From contig KV424027.1 of NCBI GenBank assembly GCA_001632435.1, positions 1 to 64,000 on the forward strand: a DNA stretch of 64,000 nucleotides. Direction: 5' to 3'. The notes beneath the pieces are model-generated. The model saw only the letters and a list, made by a program, of their open reading frames with translations, was not told the DNA's origin and ran no database searches. Origin of the DNA: Calocera cornea HHB12733. Its lineage: Eukaryota; Basidiomycota; Dacrymycetes; Dacrymycetales; Dacrymycetaceae. Shown piece by piece: positions 10,243-23,645 of the stretch. How positions within the stretch are numbered: the stretch's first letter is position 1; each line of letters opens with the position of its first letter. A program made the translations under genes and the position numbers.

Positions 10243-13160
10243 TCACAACTCCTTCAATTCCATGCCCGGTGCCATGCGCCGCTGTCGCAATCCTTCGGGC
10301 GCTGTAGTGGGTGGCTCCGCGAAGTAGTCCTTCAACCGACTATGCATCTGTCTCTGCACCTCTCCGGACACTGTTCTTGATATTTGGAAGAGCGGCCCAG
10401 CGAGGTTGAGCTGGAAAATTGCATAGCTGGCAAACAGTCTCAGTTCAGGGATACCAGAGCAACGAACGGGAGCACTTACGCAGCCGCCGCAGCCATGACA
10501 ATAGTGAAGAGATAAACGGGGTGGAACAGGACAAACATCGCCTCATTCCATCCCAACAAGAGAATAATACCGTATACCCAGTAGGGAATCTGGGCAACAC
10601 TAGACACAATGCTCCGCTTTGCTTCCACAAAATAGGCGTCGGCTTCCCGTCGGAATTTGGACGTTATGTCGACCTGCTTGGATTCGGACAAGATGTGTAG
10701 AGAATCTTCGAAATCAAAAGGCTCGTCGCTGCCGTCAAGACCTGTCGCCTCTTCTTGGGATGGCAAAGATGGTAGTAGGCTGGGTTCGGACGGCTTGATG
10801 CTCGAGTACACGGAGACCAAGTCGACTGTCTGCTGCAGGTTCAGCAGAAGTATCTAGGTGCGTTGCTCGGCGTATTTACCTCGTCTCTAGCTTTGCGGAA
10901 GAGACCGTCGATGTCATCGTTCCTGCCCCATACTCTCGGCACTCCGTTTTCATCATAACGGAATTTCTCCTCGAAGCTTGCGCGCAGTTTGGATAGCAAA
11001 AGAGAATCAGCTGTGTGCTCGTCGATCTTGACCTTCAGGGCACGCCATGCTCGCCGACGAAGGGTTAATAAGGCCTGATCGTCTTCATCATTCGTTGAGT
11101 TGAAGCCTGCGCAAAATCAGATTTGGGCCAAAATCGCGGTTGTTCGATGCGCACTCTTAGCCTTTCGGAGGTATGACTGCTCGGCCTTCTTCAGAGCATC
11201 CGAATATGTCGTGAGCACGGCATCCCACATCTTCGGTCCAGGTCTGCCGAGCTCCAAGTCGACTTTCTCTCCAATATCGCGCTTGAACATTCGCTGAAGA
11301 CGAGGTGAGCACAAGAACCACAAGGATGTAGAATCATACCTCGATGTTGTTGACCATCTTCTTCATCTCGTCGGACTTGCTCAGCGCAGCCAGAGATGTC
11401 AATTCTTCATCGAGTTGTCCGAATTCGATATCGTAATCCCAGTCCGCATCTTGAATGGAAGCCTCTGTGCGATTGTTAGCACAGCCTCTGGTATCGGAGA
11501 GTGTGCGCACCCGCCGCTCCGTCCTTGAACGCCGTCTCCGCTTTCGCTCGTGCATCACCCACCACGCTGGCAAAGTCATATCCGTCCTTCTTGAGCCCTT
11601 CATCCAGACGAATCTTGAATAGTGCCAAGGCGCTCTTGTGCAGATTCTTGAGTTGAGCGAGGAACAGAGGCTGGAGATAGGCGTGAATGGACCCGATGAG
11701 ATCCTCGCGCTTTGAATTGTAGACGGCTGCAAGGTAACGCGACGCTTCGGCGTCAAATTGACCTGATCATACAAATCAATAAGCAATCAATACAGTACCT
11801 GTTGAAGACGTACGCAACGCCTCCGTCTTCCAGTCCCTCATCATTCCTCCAAGGTTCGGCACAACCTTTCCACCCTCAACGATCCGCCGTCCGTCCTTGG
11901 CCCGCGACGAGAATGCCTCGAAGGCTGCCTTGGAGATCTCATCGCAGCGGAACTGCGCAAGTAGCTCCTGCTGCGTGGGCAGATCCAGGTCCTTGTTCGA
12001 TGACACTTGTTCCTGTGGGATGATGAGCAAAGCGATTAAGGATTGAATTGACAGCACATACCCAAATCGATTCCATGTACACACCCACACCATCCGCGGG
12101 TATCCTCCGCCGATATTTGTCACTGAACAGTCCATTCGGACCGAAGGTGAATTTAGCCCGGAGCGCCTTGACGTCGGCTTCGAACTTGTCGGGCATGAGG
12201 ACCTTGTGAGCCAGGCCGACGAAAGACAGGTCGAAGTAGTCGGTGAGGAGGCGCGATTCGAGGCCGTCCGGCTAAGGGACGTATCAATGGGATTCAGGGG
12301 TTAAAACATAGCGCTGCTGACCTTGGAGACGGACGCCCAAATACGCTCGATATCCGCAGTCAAGGTAGTGGAGAGGTTTGCGAGTGGTGTGGATCCGACA
12401 TGGTCACGGATAACAAAAAGGAGAAGGGTGCGCTGGTCGGTCCTGCGAGACTTATCAGATACCGGTCGCACGACCACGAAAGCCCTTGACGTACTTGCCA
12501 AATAAGGACAGGTTGACCTCGATGACCGTCTTCAGGAGTGCCATGTTGGCGCCCTGGTATAGTCCGATCTGGTGCTCCCACAAATTGACAAGAAGAATCT
12601 GGGACGACGCCAAGGAGAATAGAGCCGACTTGCGTTCGAAGTCTTGGTCCTCGCCGCGCTCGCGACCATCAGTGCCTTCGACATCCATGACGAGAACGGG
12701 GAGATCCTCCGCTCGGCACATCCAAATGCCTAGTGCAGCGTCAGAGGGGTTTTTATTTGACAGAGAAGGAGAACCCACCCTTGGTCGTCTGCCGCCGTTG
12801 CGTTTCGTCCATAACATCGAAGGTCGTTCCAAAAAGCTTGTTGAGCAGTGTGCCTGCATATAACGCATCAGGGGCAGCAGCGTTCGCAATGTATGCCTTC
12901 ACGCACTCTTGCCGGTTGACTGTGATCCAAACACAGCAACGACATCGTAGTCAAAACCCGCGTTATGCAATCCCCACTTGTCAATCCATTTGCTCAGGTC
13001 GGCGCTGCACAGACAGGAGCATCAGTTGCTGCCAGTTGGATCGGCCGTTGATGCGATGCACGCACTTGAACTTCTTGTCCTCATCAATTATTTGTACACG
13101 GGTGGTAATCTCCGCATGGCCGTTCGGTGTTGGCCCATGTTGAGTAGTGTCAGAAACCAT
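10243..13160 (-). CDS. SEY1: Sey1/RHD3 dynamin-like GTPase, ER membrane fusion
   Basis: Mediates homotypic fusion of ER tubules through GTP hydrolysis. The N-terminal exon (start ATG at 13160) joins across an intron to the P-loop GSQSTGKST, split by an intron near 12.9 kb. Then come the switch region RRQTTKGIWM, the G3 motif [16 protein letters not shown], and [15 protein letters not shown], all diagnostic of Sey1/atlastin relatives. A long helical bundle follows. Two closely spaced hydrophobic segments lie near the C-terminus ([12 protein letters not shown] and a second ending in an alanine run). The last exon encodes a ~60-residue cytosolic tail ending KEL, stop at 10243-10245. About a dozen short introns were followed and the frame stays open throughout; the protein is about 800 residues, usual for Sey1. 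It is convergent with the sugar transporter and divergent from the Met-tRNA synthetase. Confidence 0.95.
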
Positions 13161-13355
13161 AACGTTGAACGAAGCAAGAAGAGAAGGTGGGTGATGGTCG
13201 CGACCCTGTCTGCTCGCCGACCACTGCGACGCGGACGCAGCCAGCCGCAACGTCACCGCACGGAATATCTAAATTCGGCTCCGGAGCCCTCGGTGAAGAC
13301 CCTGAAGAGGTCGTGCCGTCGAGAATTTGGCCAGTCGTCGAGGGTAGTATACTAG

Positions 13356-15600
13356 ATGCGCCTGCAGCGGGCTTTGCGGCGTGAACTCCTCCGTACTTGC
13401 TTACGGTCACCCACATCTGCGTTCCGTAATTTCTCAACCTCTGGTCGGCGCTGTGAGGAGCTTATAAAACCGTTCTATGTCACTACACCCATCTACTATG
13501 TCAATGCGGGTGAGCACAATCGACCTGACCAACAATTGAGAGCGCCCGACGCTGATGGCCTCTACAGCCCCGCATATAGGACATCTGTATTCTTCGGTGA
13601 TCGCAGATATTGTTGCACGATGGTCCCGTTTGAGCAACCCAGATGTGCCGGTGATATTCGCGACGGGGACGGATGAGTTTGGCATGAAGGTCCAGCAAGC
13701 GGCGTCTGCTGAGGGCAAAGAGCCCCAGGAGTTTTGCGATGATGTTAGCCAGAAGTTCCGGGTGGGTTCTGAGCTCACTTGTGATGGAAATATGTGTTGA
13801 TTGTGCGTTCAGGACCTGGCGACGATTGCAAACATTAGCTGCACCCGCTTCATCCGAACAACTGAGCAAGTTCACCAAGACGCGGTGCAGCACGTCTGGG
13901 TCTGTATGCCTTGCGCGAGTGTCATTCGGAAATTGAATGGTTCATAGCGAGAACTCGTGAAACGCGGCCACATCTACAAAGGAATGCATTCCGGCTGGTA
14001 TTGCGTCGCCGACGAATGCTTCTACACCGAGCCACAGGTGGAGAAGACAGTAGATGGCGTGATGGTGCGTCATGTCCTGACCTAGACAGCACATGCTAAT
14101 TCGACTGTCAGGTCTCCAAAGAGAGTGGAAGGCCCGTGGAGTGGGCTGAAGAGGAGAACTACATGTTTCGTCTGTGCGCGTTCCAGCAACCGTTGCTGGA
14201 TTGGCTAGAATCGAATCCCCAAGGTATGACCAACTCATTCCAAAGGACTATATCTGACTTTAAAATAGCAATCATGCCCCACAAGCGATACAAAGAAGTT
14301 GTGAAAACCTTGGAAGACGTAGCGAGCATCCGAGATATCTCGGTTTCCCGGCCTAAATCGAGACTCCAATGGGGCGTGCCCGTCCCTGACGATCCTGACC
14401 ATACCGTCTATGTATGGCTGGACGCGCTTATCAATTACTTGACCGTCGTGGGGTATCCATGGAGAGGTGAGGCACCAACAGGATGGGCTGAAGGATGGCC
14501 GGCGGATGTGCAGGTCGTAGGAAAGGATATCGTCAAGTGCGTGCTTCTGCAAAATACCACCGGACATGTCTGACCTCGACGGCAGGTTCCATGCAATCTA
14601 TTGGCCAGCTTTTCTGATGGCGTTAGGTCTGGAACCACCAAAACAGATTCTCGCTCATGCGCATTGGACGAAGGACAACCGAAAGATGTCCAAAAGCACC
14701 GGAAACGTCGCCGACCCTAATGAGGCAATGTCTAAGTTCGGGGCCGATGCGGTTCGCATGTATCTCTGTGCAGTAGGCGGAAACTTGGCCGAGGACGCTG
14801 GTGGGTCACAGCGGCCTTGGGCCCTCGATGCTGGCTGACGGTGTCCAGACTGGTCCGACGAGAGACTTCGAGCCTTCTACGTCGGTAGTCTACGTCATAA
14901 TCTCGGAAACCTCCTTCCACGCATTATGAGCCAGAGCATCATGGGCCGAGTCCGAAAATGCCCCTTCATCTACACAGAAGACGCCCCGGTACACGAAGAC
15001 GACAAATCTCTGCATGATACCCTGCAACGGATTGCCGCTATAGTCCAAGAGCATGTACAGAAGAGGGAGTTTGGGCACACCGTGCATGCAATCCTCTATG
15101 CCCTTACAGAAGTAAGTACGGTCATATCTCGAACTCCTTTCGTCTGCTGATATCGTCTTTAGGCTAACGGATATTTCACCAAGCTTCAACCTTGGCGCAC
15201 CACGGAGCCGGTCGAGGTGTGCGCCCGAGGGCAGTTCTACGCCTTCGAAACTCTCCGCATCGCCGGCATCCTCTTGCAGCCTTTCATGCCGTCGAAAGCG
15301 ACGCAGCTACTTGATATACTCAAGGTCGAGCGGCGTGGGTTGGAGGCGGCTAAAGTGGGAGCAGAGGGAGAGGGTGCTCACCTGCGCGTCGCCAATCTCG
15401 AAATTCTATTTCCGGATCTGAATCCAAAGCCCGCCTCCGGAGCAACGGAGTATCCCCGGAAGAAACAACCATCCACCAAGACCTCCAACCCGAGAACGAC
15501 CTCTGGGGCTGCACCATACAAGAAGAGAACAACGAGCCCTCCCAATTTCAAGCCTTCCACAAGCAAGTGGACGCCGAGCGATAAGGATCCAGGCTCGTAA
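13356..15600 (+). CDS. MSM1: Methionyl-tRNA synthetase, mitochondrial
   Basis: Charges mitochondrial tRNA-Met. Nine exons (13356-13509, 13568-13761, 13813-13899, 13948-14064, 14112-14223, 14269-14536, 14586-14800, 14849-15111, 15163-15600) join to 615 residues. The first ~30 residues are rich in Arg, Leu and Ser with no acidic residues, fitting a mitochondrial presequence. Class I signatures follow: YYVNAAPHIGHLYS (HIGH), GTDEFGMKVQ, VYVWLDALINY and KMSKSTGN. The insert around CVADECFYTE lacks a CxxC pair, as in organellar and some bacterial enzymes without zinc. The C-terminus beyond the anticodon-binding domain is a Ser/Thr/Lys/Pro-rich tail of about 60 residues. The start is 195 bases from the SEY1 start, so the two share a divergent promoter. 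Confidence 0.95.
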
Positions 15601-15758
15601 CGCGTGAAACATATAAGCAGCCAGTCAAACGCCCCCTCGTTCCCCGCCAGACAGAGGTCAAGCGACGGCAGGGAAGTTTGAAGCAGTTGCAACGTTTCAT
15701 GCATTCCTTGCACGAAGTACTATACATTGATCATGGGACGTAATGTGATGAGATTGAA

Positions 15759-16553
15759 TCAAAGGCCCTTGCCGTATCCACCATCAGCGTAGAACTTATC
15801 GATGCGGACGGTGAGCCCATCGAGCCCGTCGAGCCAGAGCTTCAGCTGCTCCAAAACCCTCTCCCGTGGCTCGCCAAGCGACGTGAGAAGGGCCTCGCGA
15901 TACGGGCAGGCTTTCATAGCCACCTATACTTGGGATCAGCAAGAGACACAAGGCGAAGGCAATTGGACGCACGCTGAAGATGCCGCGCGTAATGAAGTTG
16001 TGGAACTTGCTCAGCGTCTCGCCGTATGCCTTGGTGAAGCTCGCGGACAGCTGGCTTTCCGGATTCTTATACGAGTCATCCAAGCCATACCACGTAAACC
16101 GAAGACCACTGCAACGCAATGGTCAGAAAGATGTATGAAAGGTCGAACAATTAGGCGCACCGGTTCAGCCACAGCAAGCCCTGGGTCGCGGTGTGCTTCT
16201 TCTCCGCCAGCTCGTTCTTTACCAGCAGCTCGATAGTGCGCGACTTGTCTCCTGTGGCCTCGTACCGCTCGCGGAGCTTCTTAATGTTGCCGTTGATGTC
16301 GTTCTGGACGACAGAGAAGGCAGTCGAGTTGAAGAGCGCTGGGAGGGGTCAGCTTTGTCCAGGTGCGGAGCTAGGGAGCAACGTACTGAACATTGCGGAC
16401 AGGGCATCTGCAGCCTGGAGGAACTCCACCGTGTCAATGCCTTCGTCGGTAATCTTGACGTCGGCGAAGCTCTTGGTCTCCTATTTGTACCAGCATTGAC
16501 GACGATAAGTGGCAATCACGTACCTTCGCAATCGTATCGAAGTAGGTAGGCAT
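15759..16553 (-). CDS. Glycolipid transfer protein (HET-C2/GLTP fold)
   Basis: Moves glycosylated sphingolipids between membranes in the cytosol. Exon 1 is short (MPTYFDTIAK, start ATG at 16553). Later exons give the headgroup-binding helix with the Asp, Asn and Lys of DINGNIKKLRE, the stacking Trp in LLWLNRGLRF, and the conserved His in LSKFHNFITRGIF. The protein then ends ...GGYGKGL with stop at 15759-15761. Total is about 205 residues, the standard size. Introns are 45-55 bases. In Podospora the homologue HET-C2 is a heterokaryon-incompatibility locus; whether this copy has such a role is unknown. It is divergent from MCM5. Confidence 0.92.
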
Positions 16554-16928
16554 GTTTGCGATAGTGGGTGGGCTAGAGGAATGCGCGGGAGGAAGTTGGC
16601 AATCTCAGACAGAGTGATGCTGGTATTTAAACGACCAGCAAGATGACAGGGCAACAGCCGCTACAGTTGAGTAACCCAGACGATCAGCAGGTCGATCGGA
16701 TGGATGTGAAGCACGTTACGCCGGGACCCCTTCCAACGTGGCTGCGTTCGGGGAGCCGGAGCCGAGGAGGGCCACGAGCCGCCCCGCCAGGGACCAAGAC
16801 GCGCTGTGGCCTGCCCTGAAGCGTAATGACACCCACGCGTCGCGACTGCACGACGCGCCCTTTGCTATCCGTCGACGCGTCTGCCTCATTCCACCTCATC
16901 TCACCCCACGTTGCTCAACTAATAGACA
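16554..16928. promoter_or_regulatory. Divergent GLTP/MCM5 promoter
   Basis: A 375-base intergenic region between two divergent start codons. It carries two ACGCGT words close to the MCM5 side (listed separately). No TATA box was recognised. Confidence 0.5.
16835..16880. promoter_or_regulatory. Two MluI cell-cycle boxes (ACGCGT)
   Basis: ACGCGT occurs at 16835-16840 and 16875-16880, i.e. 94 and 54 bases before the MCM5 start. In yeasts this hexamer is the MBF (Swi6-Mbp1/Res) site controlling G1/S genes including MCMs. Conservation of that use here is inference. Confidence 0.6.
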
Positions 16929-19447
<2,519 letters not shown>

Positions 19448-19676
19448 TACTGGCTGCGAGCCGCGTCCCTTTTTTACTTTTTGTATTTGTGGCAGTAATT
19501 TCATTCATGAGTCGGCAGCAGCCTTTGCGGCGGGCCGCCGTCGTTCCTCTCTCAGGGCCCTCCACCTCCGGCTCATGTGGCGGTGTGTTACAAAATATCC
19601 TCGCGTGCCGATACTTAAGGGCGCGTCGGCCGTCTCTGCCAGCCGCCCAACGCATCAAGGAAGCCGAAGCACAACC

Positions 19677-20399
19677 ATGTCATCCGCCATCGCCAAAGAC
19701 CTCGCGCCTACGGGCAAGCTGCGCGCATCCATCAACCTCGGCAACCCCATTCTTGCGCAAGGAACATTCGATGCGCCATCCGGTCCCACAGTCGACATCT
19801 CACGCGAAGTCGCCAAGCGACTCGGCCTCGAGGTCGAGTTCCTCACTTTCGATGCGGCTCGCAAGTCCTTTGAGGCGATGAACGAGGGACGCGCCGACAT
19901 CTGCTACCTTGCGATCGAGCCCGTACGCGCTGCCGAGGTTGCCTTCACCAAGCCATACGTCCTCATTGAAGGAGTGTTCGTGGTGCCGGTGGACTCGCCC
20001 ATCAAGACGGTGGAAGATGTCGACCAGCCTGGTGTACGGATTGGTGTCAACGAGGGCTCGGCCTACCACCTCTACCTGAGCCGCACTCTGAAGCATGCTA
20101 CTTGCGTGTTCGGCCCTACCGTGTCCGACGGTCAGGACGTGATGCGCGAGCTCAACCTCGAAGCCGGCGCCGGAGTCCGCGGCCCGGTAGCCGCCTATGT
20201 CGAACAGAACCCTGACGTCCGATTGATCCCGGAACGGTTCATGGTCATCGAGCAAGCTGTCGGCGTTAAGAAGGGCAAGGCGCCAGAGACGGTCAAATGG
20301 CTCGCCGACCTCGTGGAAGAGTTGAAGGGCACCACTTTCATCTCCGACGCACTCGCAAGAGGCGGACAAGACCCGACACTAGCCGCACCACCCAGCTAG
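19677..20399 (+). CDS. Bacterial-type family 3 solute-binding protein, cytosolic
   Basis: A single uninterrupted exon of 240 residues starting at ATG 19677. The fold is that of the amino-acid ABC-transporter periplasmic binding proteins (SBP_bac_3). Lobe 1 begins GKLRASINLGNPILAQ; the hinge region contains DICYLAIEPVRAAEVAFTKPYVLIEG, a strongly family-like block. Lobe 2 starts GVRIGVNEGSAYHLYLSRTLKHA, and the last helix is followed by DALARGGQ. There is no signal peptide, no membrane segment and no adjacent ABC permease or ATPase, so it is unlikely to act as a transporter component. It may bind a small amino-acid-like ligand in the cytosol. Lack of introns in an intron-rich neighbourhood and the bacterial-like sequence suggest horizontal acquisition (inference). 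Confidence 0.8.
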   Translation: MSSAIAKDLAPTGKLRASINLGNPILAQGTFDAPSGPTVDISREVAKRLGLEVEFLTFDAARKSFEAMNEGRADICYLAIEPVRAAEVAFTKPYVLIEGVFVVPVDSPIKTVEDVDQPGVRIGVNEGSAYHLYLSRTLKHATCVFGPTVSDGQDVMRELNLEAGAGVRGPVAAYVEQNPDVRLIPERFMVIEQAVGVKKGKAPETVKWLADLVEELKGTTFISDALARGGQDPTLAAPPS

Positions 20400-20783
20400 G
20401 CGGGTAAACGGCACCTCCTTCGGCGACGGGTGGGATAGCTTATCGATCATGTTGTGGCTAGACTTAGAAACGCTGAACAATAATAAGAGCTGCTGGCAAT
20501 ACGGAACGTCCGAATCGAAATTGCCCCATCTGACTTCGTGTCCTGTCGTGTCCTGTCAGCACTGTCTCTATTCATACAGCCGGTTCAGTACAGCCCTAAC
20601 CGTACATGTTAAACCCCAACCCTTCTATCAATCATTCCTGCAGCACAAACAACACCCTAACTCTCTTTCCACCACTTTCAGCTCCTACAGTGGTGCCAAA
20701 ATCTTGGGCACACGGCAACCCTGACAACATCTTATAGGGTTACTAATTAATGACTCAACCGCCGATGCCCGTCTCACACCGTA
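20400..20783. other. Intergenic between solute-binding protein and permease
   Basis: A convergent 3' region with no gene seen. The part next to the permease stop (about 20755-20783) is still homologous to the pseudogene end near 4358, which marks the right limit of the duplicated segment. Confidence 0.5.
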
Positions 20784-23133
20784 TCATTCATTCCCCATCA
20801 CAGGTCGCGCCATCGGCCAGCAAAGCAAAGCAGCGCACTCCCGCTCGCTTCTCACGTCTTCCCGGCACCCCGCTTCGCTTCCGACGAGCTCCCCGAGTCG
20901 GTCCGCGGCACGCGCGAGTCCCCTACGGAGGCGCCAGCGGGGCCTCTGTACCAACTTCTCTGTGTCACCAGGGAGGCAGGCGTCAGTTGCGGCTCGAGGA
21001 TGTAGAATATGCGAGAGCGTGCGTACGGCGTGCAGGAGGTACCAGAGGGAGGATAGGAGGATCACGAAGCCGAGTATCGGGCCTGTCAACAAGCACAATA
21101 TTAATAGACGGCATCTCCCGTCCGCAGCCCGTATTGGATAAGAATATCAAATCAGCAGCACACGCACCGGCGTAATTCATCGTCTGCGCGCTAACCGGGT
21201 GCACCTGGGGCATGACCAATATGCCCGACTCGAACGCCGTCCACGCGACCGCATACGCCGACACCGCGTAGCTCCATCTCCCGAGGGAGAATGGGCCGGG
21301 CTTGTACCGCACCTCCCAAGCGGGGAAGAGCGGCGCGAGCAGGCGGAAGGCCGTGGGGATCGCGTAGGTCACGTCGAGCCCTACGGCCGTCACGGAGAAG
21401 ACAGCGTTGATGGCTACTGGCGAGCCGAGGTAGAGCAGGCCGAGCAAGGAGGCGATCACGGCCGTGAAGAGGGAGGCGTTGATCGGCGTTCTGCATGAAT
21501 TATCGTCATCCGCCAAGGCCGGGGAGAGTGATCAGGGGGCGTACTTTGTTAGAGGGGAGACTTTGGCCAGGAGTCGGAGGTCGGGCAGGAGACGCTAGAA
21601 CACGGGGTTAGGGAGCTCCCCGGCAGGGACGCGTATGGGATCACATACATCTCTCGACAGCGCGTATATGCTCCTGATACACGCCAACTGGCAGACGACT
21701 GTCCCCCCATCAGCCTCTCAGACGGCGTACAGCATGTGTGGCGGAGGACGTACCACCCGTCAGCAGCTCGACGATGATGACCAGGATCCAGATGGCTAGC
21801 GCCCCCGCTGTGCCGAGGTTGTTCCACAGGATCTGGGCGAACGCCATCCCTGTCGGCCCGGGGAGGGCGGCGAGATCTCCCGCGCCGTACTACATACAAC
21901 CGCATTAGCCTCCCCCACATTGACGAAGACGCGGGAAGCAGCAGAAGGCACCATCAGCGCGACATTGAGCCAGAAGCCGAAAAAGGTCGTCAGCCCCACG
22001 GCCCACATGATCGCCACGGGCGCGACGAGCGCCGCGTTCTTGATCTCCTCGCTGAGGTGCGCCGTGCCGTCGTAGTCGGTTAGGACCCAGGCGACGCTCA
22101 GGATGCCGAGGAAGAAGGCGAAGGGATTGTTGGAGTATCCCGCTGGACTTCTTTTGAGCCTTCCTCATCTATCACGGGAAGGCGGGTGGCTTACTTTGAT
22201 CAATGATCTGTGAAGCCACGCCACTCGGATTAGATGTAGCCCCACATGGCGCAGCATACACTCACAGATCCCCATACCCAGGTGGACGGATTGATCGTCC
22301 CCGACCGCGCTGCAGCAACAGGCACCGCAACCGTGACGATGACCGTTCCCACAAGATTGAATATCGCTATATCCCATGAACATCTGCAGTACGTTCCTCT
22401 CGACGACTGACGCACCGTACACCTGCGCAGTCTTATGTAGCCACTTGGTGGGCAACGAGTCGAATATCCCGATGGCAAAGTTCAGCCCCACGTAGACGGC
22501 GATCGTCTGCCCGGCAGTGGGGACATACGACCCGTCTGTGCCGATCACGACCGCGGCAAGTATCATCTCCGCCGTCGCGAAGTTGACGGAGGCAGTTGTG
22601 GCGAGCTGGCTAATGAGGGTGATCCAGCCTATTGTCCAGCATACGGACGGACGGAGGTGCGAGGGGATGACGAATGCGCTCGAGGTGTAGATTCCTGGAG
22701 GTATTCAGCAATGTGGCATGGGAATAGACGGAGGGGACATACCTCCAGCTGTGGGGTACGCACTGATCAGCTCTGGTTGCAACTTCAGTTCTCCTCATAC
22801 TGACCCATGAAGGTACCGTACCGGCCACGGAGATCGCCAAAGCGGTTCCTCCAAAGGATCCGAAGAACCATGCCCAGATTGTCGTCGCAGGTCCACCTAG
22901 CAAGAGAGGTGTATTGATCGTAGAGGCGATCGTAGCCACGCATCCTTGGATGGAGGTTGCAAATGAGATCGTACTCCAGGACCGGAACTCGCGCTTCAAC
23001 TCTTGCTTGTAGCTATTCGCTTACTGGTTAGACGATGCAGCACCAATGTGTACGCAGATTACCCCAGCCGCTCCAGCTCCTCGTCCTCCCTCGTGAGGAT
23101 GATGTCCGAGGCGCGCTCAGTGTCTTCTTTCAT
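20784..23133 (-). CDS. Amino-acid/GABA permease, ACT family (APC superfamily)
   Basis: A polytopic plasma- or vacuolar-membrane transporter for amino acids, GABA or choline. The start ATG at 23133 gives MKEDTERASDIILTREDEELERLG, preceded in frame by a stop. After an intron comes the family hallmark YKQELKREFRSWSTISFATS, then STINTPLLLGGPATTIWAW. Later blocks are PTKWLHK, DYDGTAHLSEEIKNAA (the conserved ACT motif), RSIYALSRD, LPDLRLLAKVSPLT and MNYAGPILG. About twelve hydrophobic segments can be counted over ten or so exons. After the last hydrophobic segment the frame continues for about 60 Arg/Ala-rich residues to the stop at 20784, an unusually long tail that may reflect frame drift of the 3' end. 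Part of this gene was copied, inverted, to 3345-4358. Confidence 0.88.
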
Positions 23134-23645
23134 CTCTCAGACGGTAGATGCTCTTGTATGAATGATAGTCTTCGTGGCAACTTGAAGAGCAGAGTCAAGA
23201 AGCCATCCAATGTCTGTTTCCGAGGAGTGGCTCCAAAGGTAGTCCGAATCATTGGTCGGTGACATCAGACCGATAGGGCAAGGTTCTGCCGGATTCGCAC
23301 AAATATGCAGTCCCATCCTTGCGATAAGACACCCGACGGCACGTTCGCTTGGGCGGTTCGCCAAGATATACCCATCGAGTAGCCACTCGCTTTCACTATT
23401 CTCAGAGACACTGAAAGAAGTTGATTGATGAGTGGAAGGATGATAACAATATTCTCGGCGCGGGTAAGCACTTGAAGCTGCAGGAAGTTGAGGGTTCCGT
23501 TGTTTCAAAGAGAAATCAGTCGCGTGACGCCTTTTGATCCCGTGGCTCGTATACACCTCGACGCGTCGTGGGGATGAGCTCGACGTCCTGAGAGGTGCGC
23601 TCACCGCCCGGTTCGTCCCGCACTGCTTACATTCCCCTCTACATC
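23134..23645. promoter_or_regulatory. Divergent permease/GCNA-like promoter region
   Basis: 512 bases between two divergent starts. No gene, TATA box or clear regulator site was recognised. A 155-codon minus-strand frame here has no family features. Confidence 0.4.

Noticed and set aside
19575..19676. N-terminal extension of the solute-binding protein
   Set aside because: The upstream part of the frame has no signal peptide or conservation and lies in the leader; ATG 19677 fits the family start.
23137..23604. 155-codon minus-strand frame upstream of the permease
   Set aside because: It is not in frame with the permease start, has no domain and lies in the divergent promoter region.
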